From assembly GCF_007483665.1 (NCBI RefSeq), contig NZ_VIQO01000025.1:174080-238079 (forward strand): DNA of 64,000 nucleotides, in the 5' to 3' direction. Each line of letters starts with the position of its first letter. Within the stretch, counting starts at the first letter, position 1. Below, piece after piece: positions 60,027 through 64,000 of the stretch. Origin of the DNA: Catellatospora sichuanensis. GTDB lineage: Bacteria > Actinomycetota > Actinomycetes > Mycobacteriales > Micromonosporaceae. A program made the translations under genes and the position numbers. The notes below the pieces were generated by a model. That model worked only from the letters and a program-made list of their open reading frames with translations. It was not told where the DNA came from and did no database searches.

Positions 60027-60478
60027 GCGAAGAACACCCTGGTCACCGTCTCGGCGACGCAGCAGGGCTTGTCGGAGCGGTCGGTCTCGATCGTCATCCG
60101 GGCGGTGACCTGCACCCCGCCGGTGACCTCCTCGACGGACACCAGCGACGCGGACAGCCGCACCGACGCCCCCACCGGCACCGGCGCGGGGAAGCGCACC
60201 TTGTTCAGCCCGTAGTTGACGACCATCCGCGCGCCCTCGAACCGGTACAGGTCGCGCACCAGCAGCGGCAGCAGCGACAGGGTGAGGTACCCGTGCGCGA
60301 TGGTCCCGCCGAACGGCCCGGCCGCGGCGCGCGCCGGGTCGGTGTGGATCCACTGGTGGTCACCGGTCGCGTCGGCGAACGTGTCGACCCGGGCCTGCTC
60401 GACCAGATGCCAGGGGCCGGGGCCGATGCTCTGCCCGACGGCGTCGGTGAGGTCGGCGGCGGAACTGAACACTTTCAC
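60023..60478 (-). CDS. MaoC-type (R)-enoyl-CoA hydratase-like protein
   Basis: A 151-residue single-hotdog protein with the hydratase motif DATGDHQWIHTDPARA (catalytic Asp and His) and GGTIAHGYLTLSLLPLL. It resembles NodN/MaoC hydratases acting on 2-enoyl-CoA. GTG at 60478 has GGAGG upstream. It is followed by the overlapping Nudix gene; the connection between the two reactions is not obvious. Two hairpins separate it from the xylanase gene. Confidence 0.88.
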   Translation of the reverse strand: MKVFSSAADLTDAVGQSIGPGPWHLVEQARVDTFADATGDHQWIHTDPARAAAGPFGGTIAHGYLTLSLLPLLVRDLYRFEGARMVVNYGLNKVRFPAPVPVGASVRLSASLVSVEEVTGGVQVTARMTIETDRSDKPCCVAETVTRVFFA

Positions 60479-60517
60479 GGCATACCTCCGGATCAAGGCT
60501 GGACCCGCAGATCGTAG

Positions 60518-60576
60518 TGCCCGCCGATCGTCGGCGGGCATGGAGACGGGCTGCCCGCGCCGTCGGGCAGCCCGTC
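60518..60576 (-). terminator. Tandem hairpin terminators after the xylanase gene
   Basis: GACGGGCTGCCCG (60545-60557) pairs perfectly with CGGGCAGCCCGTC (60564-60576). A second perfect stem, TGCCCGCCGA/TCGGCGGGCA (60518-60527, 60531-60540), follows in the direction of transcription. Together they insulate the MaoC gene from the xylanase transcript. Confidence 0.8.
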
Positions 60577-60623
60577 AAGGGAGGATCACGGCCCGAAGGG
60601 AGGGGGCCGCGATCCGGTGATCG

Positions 60624-62621
60624 TTACGGCGTGGTGCAGGTGAAGCCGTACGCCGTGTTGCCGTCGCCGTTGGGCCGCGCGACCTGGAACCCGAACGTGG
60701 TGCTCGCACCAGGGGCGAGGCTGCCGTTGTAGGGCGCGTTCTTCGCCGTCGCAGTCCCGCCGCTGGTGGAGATCACACCGTTCCACTGGCCGACGAGCGA
60801 GTGGTTCGGCGGCAGCGTGAACGTGACGGTCCAGCTGGTGATCGCCGAGGTGCCGGTGTTGGTGACGGTGACCGGCTGCATGACGTAGCCGCCGTTCCAC
60901 GAGGTCTGCACGGTCGCGGTGACCGAGCAGCCGCCGCCCGTGCCGCCGCCGGTCGTGGTGACCGTGACCGTGTTGGACACCGCGGAGACGTTGCCCGCGG
61001 CGTCACGCGCCCGGACCTGGTAGCGGTACGACGTGTTCGCCGACAGGCCGGTGTTGCTGAACGACGCCGTGGTCGACGTGCCGACCTGCGTGAACGTGCC
61101 GCCGGAGGTGCCGGGGGCGCGCAGGATGTCGTAACCGGTGACCGCGACGTTGTCGGTGGAGGCGGTCCAGGTCAGGTTGGTGCTGCTGGACGTGGTGCCC
61201 GCCGCGGCCAGGCTGCTCGGCGTGCTCGGGGCCTGGGTGTCACCGGTGCCGCCGGTCGTGGTGACCGTGACGGTGCTGGACACCGACGAGGTGTTGCCCG
61301 CCGCGTCACGCGCCCGGACCTGGTAGCGGTACGACGTGTTCGCCGACAGGCCGGTGTTGCTGAACGACGCCGTCGTCGACGTGCCGACCTGCGTGAACGA
61401 ACCGCCGGAGGTGCCCGGCGCGCGCAGGATGTCGTAGCCGGCCACGCCCACGTTGTCCGTCGACGCGGTCCAGGACAGGTTCACGCTGCTCGACGTGATT
61501 CCGGACGCCGTCAGGTTGCTCGGCGTGCTCGGGGCCTGGGTGTCGCTCGTCCCGTTGTCGAGCGCGTTGTGCACCGCTGTGTACGCCGGTTTCTGCTGGT
61601 AGTTGGCGTCGTACAGCAGCGCCGCGCCCTCGCTGGGGAACGTGTCCGGCACCCACGAGTACTTGTCGGTGAAGCCCCAGATGGTGACGCCCGCGCAGGC
61701 GGTGACCGCCATGCAGGCGTTGACCACGTTGCTGTAGTACGTCGCCTGGGTGGTGTCCTTGGCCGAGGTGCGCGGCATCACGATGCGCACGTCGAGCTCG
61801 GTCACCCGGACCTGTACGCCCAGCGCCGCGAAGCGCTGCATGTTCTGCTGCAGATCGCTCGGGAAGCCGTACTGCGTGGCGAGGTGGCCCTGGAAGCCGA
61901 CGCAGTCGACCGGCACGTTCTGCGCCCGCAGCGACTGGACCAGGTTGTACATCGCGGTGCTCTTGGCGTTGATGCCCTCGACGTTGTAGTCGTTGATGCA
62001 CAGCCGGGCATCGGGGTCGGCGGCCCTGGCATAGCGGAAGGCGTCCGCAATGAAGCTCTGGCCCAGCGTGTTGTACCAGAAACTGGACCGGAAGCCGCCG
62101 TTCTCGTCGAACACCTCGTTCACCACGTCCCACGACACGACGGACGCGTTGTTGGCGTAGCGGCCGGCGAGCGTGGCGATGTGGTCCTGCATCGCGGTGC
62201 GCATCGCGGTCGCGCCCAGGCCCTGCACCCAGCCAGGGGTCTGGCTGTGCCAGACCAGGGTGTGCCCGTGGACCTGCTGGTTGTTGGCGGCCGCGAAGGC
62301 GACGATCTGGTCCGCGCCGCTGAAGTTCCAGTTGTTGTCCGACGACTCGGTGGCATCCCACTTCATCGCGTTCTCAGCGGTGATCTGGTTGAACTCGGTC
62401 TGCGCGATGGTGCGGTAGGCGGCCTCGTTGGCCAGCGGGCTGGTGGCCGCCGCGAAGCCGATGAACTTGCCCCGGGCCGCGGCGTGGGTGCGCAGGGGCC
62501 CGGAGGCGCTGGCGGGCGAGGCCGACAGCACCGGCACGACGAACGCCGACAGCAGCGCCACGACGGCGAGCTGGACGAGGCGGCGGCGTGCTCTGTGGAC
62601 GGGGACGCGTGGGGGCGTCAT
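60624..62621 (-). CDS. Secreted GH10 endo-xylanase with two FN3 modules and CBM2
   Basis: A 665-residue modular xylanase. Signal peptide to about residue 40 (ASPASAS). GH10 barrel (about 45-355) with acid/base E169 in WDVVNEVFDE and nucleophile E275 in TELDVRI; WHSQTPGW and WGFTDKYSWVP are also typical. Two fibronectin type III modules follow (about 360-450 and 460-550) that are nearly identical, then a family 2 carbohydrate-binding module (from about 560: WNGGYVMQPVTVTNTG). It degrades xylan outside the cell and binds insoluble polysaccharide. ATG has GAGGAGG. A CebR-type operator overlaps its promoter and the LacI gene lies upstream. Confidence 0.95.
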   Translation of the reverse strand: MTPPRVPVHRARRRLVQLAVVALLSAFVVPVLSASPASASGPLRTHAAARGKFIGFAAATSPLANEAAYRTIAQTEFNQITAENAMKWDATESSDNNWNFSGADQIVAFAAANNQQVHGHTLVWHSQTPGWVQGLGATAMRTAMQDHIATLAGRYANNASVVSWDVVNEVFDENGGFRSSFWYNTLGQSFIADAFRYARAADPDARLCINDYNVEGINAKSTAMYNLVQSLRAQNVPVDCVGFQGHLATQYGFPSDLQQNMQRFAALGVQVRVTELDVRIVMPRTSAKDTTQATYYSNVVNACMAVTACAGVTIWGFTDKYSWVPDTFPSEGAALLYDANYQQKPAYTAVHNALDNGTSDTQAPSTPSNLTASGITSSSVNLSWTASTDNVGVAGYDILRAPGTSGGSFTQVGTSTTASFSNTGLSANTSYRYQVRARDAAGNTSSVSSTVTVTTTGGTGDTQAPSTPSSLAAAGTTSSSTNLTWTASTDNVAVTGYDILRAPGTSGGTFTQVGTSTTASFSNTGLSANTSYRYQVRARDAAGNVSAVSNTVTVTTTGGGTGGGCSVTATVQTSWNGGYVMQPVTVTNTGTSAITSWTVTFTLPPNHSLVGQWNGVISTSGGTATAKNAPYNGSLAPGASTTFGFQVARPNGDGNTAYGFTCTTP

Positions 62622-62761
62622 GGGTGTCCTCCTCATGATGGCGGAGCGTCAGTGCGGTGGCCCCGGGGCGGCCTCCTCCCGCATGGGACGGTGCGGCGCC
62701 TGGTCCGGGCAGGGGACGCCGGCGGTGGAGGACACTCGGTATGGGACACGGCACACATCGA

Positions 62762-62805
62762 TGGAAGCGCTCCCAATCCTGCGCTCCGCCATCGGGTTAA
62801 GTCAA
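62762..62805 (-). promoter_or_regulatory. Xylanase promoter with LacI/CebR-type operator
   Basis: On the minus strand, -35 TTGACT (62805-62800) and -10 CAGGAT (6281-62776 region, 62781-62776) are 18 bp apart. TGGAAGCGCTCCCA (62762-62775) directly follows, covering the expected transcription start. It differs by one base from the palindromic TGGGAGCGCTCCCA bound by CebR/CelR-type regulators of cellulose and xylan utilisation genes. Confidence 0.72.
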
Positions 62806-62832
62806 TAACTTCCGGAAACTATCGACCGGTAC

Positions 62833-63870
62833 TCAGGCGCGCGGCGGCGCGGTGCTGTCGCGTACGACCAGCTCGGTGGCCAACTCGATACGAGGGCTCT
62901 CGATCTTCTCGCGCTGGGCCAGTCGCAGCACCGTACGCGCCGCGACCATGCCCATCTCGGCGAGAGGCTGCCGGATCGTGGTCAGCGGCGGGGACGACCA
63001 GCGCACCTCGGGCAGGTCGTCGAAGCCGACGACGCTGACGTCGTCGGCCACCCGCAGTCCGCGACGGCGGATCGCCTCGTACACGCCCAGCGCCATCTGG
63101 TCGCTGGAGGCGAAGATGGCGGTCGGCGGATCGGCCTGCTCCAGCAGCACGGTGCCGCCCGCGTAGCCGGACTCGTGGTAGAAGTCGCCCTGGTAGATCA
63201 GGCTGTCGTCGACGGGCAGGCCGGCCGACTCCAGACCGGCCCGGTAGCCGTCCAGCCGGGCGCGGCTGCACATGAGGCGCGGCGGGCCCGCGATGAAGCC
63301 GATGCGCCGGTGGCCGAGGCCGATGAGGTATTCGGTGGCACGCAGGCCGCCGGCCCAGTTGGTCGCGCCGATGGTGGGCGCGTCCATCGGCGGCACGCCC
63401 GCCGGATCGACGATGACCACGGGGATGTTGAGGCGGCGCAGTTCGGCCTGCAGCGGCGGCTCCAACGTGGACGTCACGAAGATGACGCCCTCGGTGGCCC
63501 GGCTGCGCATGTTGTCCAGCCACTGCTTGGCCGAGGACGAGCGCCGGTGCACGGCGGAGACGACGGTGCCGATGCCCGCGGTGTGGGCGACGTCCTCGAC
63601 ACCGCGGATGATCTCGACGGCCCAGGGGCTGTCGAGGTCGGGGAAGACCAGGTCGACCAGCCCGGAGTTGACCCGCATGCTGGCCGGGCGGCGGCGGTAG
63701 CCGTGCCGGGTGAGCAGTTCTTCGACGCGTTCGCGGGTCTGCGGGGAGACGTCGGAGCGGCCGTTGATGACGCGCGAGACCGTCGGCACGGACACTCCGG
63801 CCAGGCGCGCGATCGCGGCAATAGTGATCTTGCGGGATTCGTCCGCAGCCACGGGCAGCTCCTTCGTCAC
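62833..63870 (-). CDS. LacI-family transcriptional regulator (CebR-like)
   Basis: A 345-residue repressor. N-terminal helix-turn-helix (ITIAAIARLAGVSVPTVSRV, residues 15-34, then INGRSDVSPQTRERVEELL) and a periplasmic-binding-protein-like sugar domain (LVDLVFPDLDSPWAVEIIRG to the end). It lies 211 bp upstream of the xylanase gene in the same direction and, with the TGGAAGCGCTCCCA site there, very likely represses it until an oligosaccharide inducer is present. No matching operator is seen at its own start. Confidence 0.92.
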   Translation of the reverse strand: MTKELPVAADESRKITIAAIARLAGVSVPTVSRVINGRSDVSPQTRERVEELLTRHGYRRRPASMRVNSGLVDLVFPDLDSPWAVEIIRGVEDVAHTAGIGTVVSAVHRRSSSAKQWLDNMRSRATEGVIFVTSTLEPPLQAELRRLNIPVVIVDPAGVPPMDAPTIGATNWAGGLRATEYLIGLGHRRIGFIAGPPRLMCSRARLDGYRAGLESAGLPVDDSLIYQGDFYHESGYAGGTVLLEQADPPTAIFASSDQMALGVYEAIRRRGLRVADDVSVVGFDDLPEVRWSSPPLTTIRQPLAEMGMVAARTVLRLAQREKIESPRIELATELVVRDSTAPPRA

Positions 63871-64000
63871 CGCTTCAGCCTACGGCCGGAAGGTTTCGGC
63901 GCGGCAGAGCGTACCTGGGGCGCGCTCAGGCCGTCACTGCCGTCCCTCAAGCGCTCGAGAAGTTGCGGAAATATACCGGAAGAACCCGGTCCGTCGTCAA
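63871..64000. other. Upstream region of the LacI gene
   Basis: No gene seen in the final 130 bp. It includes an AT-richer patch (GGAAATATACC, about 63967-63977) that may carry a promoter; it continues past the window edge. Confidence 0.4.

Noticed and set aside
1..64000. Insertion sequence, prophage or integrated plasmid
   Set aside because: No transposase, integrase, phage structural gene or replication gene was recognised, and base composition is even throughout.

Overview
The window is very GC-rich (coding third positions almost always G or C), with GTG/TTG starts, some apparently leaderless genes, Tat and lipoprotein signals, a mycothiol-type isomerase fold, GAF-ANTAR proteins and SigB/F-like sigma factor. 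This points to a filamentous actinomycete. A family of intergenic elements built around AAGGTGCCCTTC, together with the gene styles, makes Micromonosporaceae the best guess (inference). I see no IS element, transposase, prophage or CRISPR array.

Left part (1-23,000): ordinary chromosome. It holds a nucleotidyltransferase behind a repeat-rich leader, a secreted M28 aminopeptidase, a decarboxylase/homospermidine synthase pair, an EamA exporter divergent from a LysR regulator, a small secreted LAS/M15-type peptidase, an aldo-keto reductase/TetR operon with a clear operator, a scar where two broken genes meet (a histidine-kinase remnant and another fragment), small enzymes, and a signalling block of two GAF-ANTAR proteins plus a sigma factor.

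Middle (23,000-44,000): the most unusual part. Two separate MoxR ATPase/vWA systems sit side by side. System 1 (minus strand, 35,482 to 23,025) encodes a DUF4132-like protein, a 1,592-residue unrecognised protein, a MoxR ATPase, a DUF5682-vWA fusion and a SWIM zinc-finger protein. System 2 (plus strand, 37,049 to 43,946) begins with a tRNA-like RNA whose anticodon arm does not fold normally, 25 nt before the first start codon. Five genes follow, joined by 4-7 nt overlaps: a Zn-ribbon/SDR protein lacking the catalytic Tyr, a leucine-rich-repeat protein, an ankyrin protein, a MoxR ATPase and a metallopeptidase-vWA protein. A patatin-like lipase and a small hairpin RNA lie between the systems. 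MoxR and vWA proteins usually act together as chaperone-like remodelling machines; a role in RNA surveillance or cellular conflict is an inference.

Right part (44,000-64,000): a class E/F-type sortase with a membrane-anchored neighbour, an aminotransferase/Lrp pair, a large LuxR-family (LAL) regulator, a secreted lipase, a GH15 glucanase/trehalase-like enzyme, a GlxA-type regulator, a universal stress protein and MFS transporter. Then comes a three-gene export/disulfide cluster (Cys-rich double-psi-barrel-like protein, Tat-exported protein, MauE-like redox membrane protein), a Nudix/MaoC pair, and a GH10 xylanase with duplicated FN3 modules under a LacI regulator with a recognisable operator.
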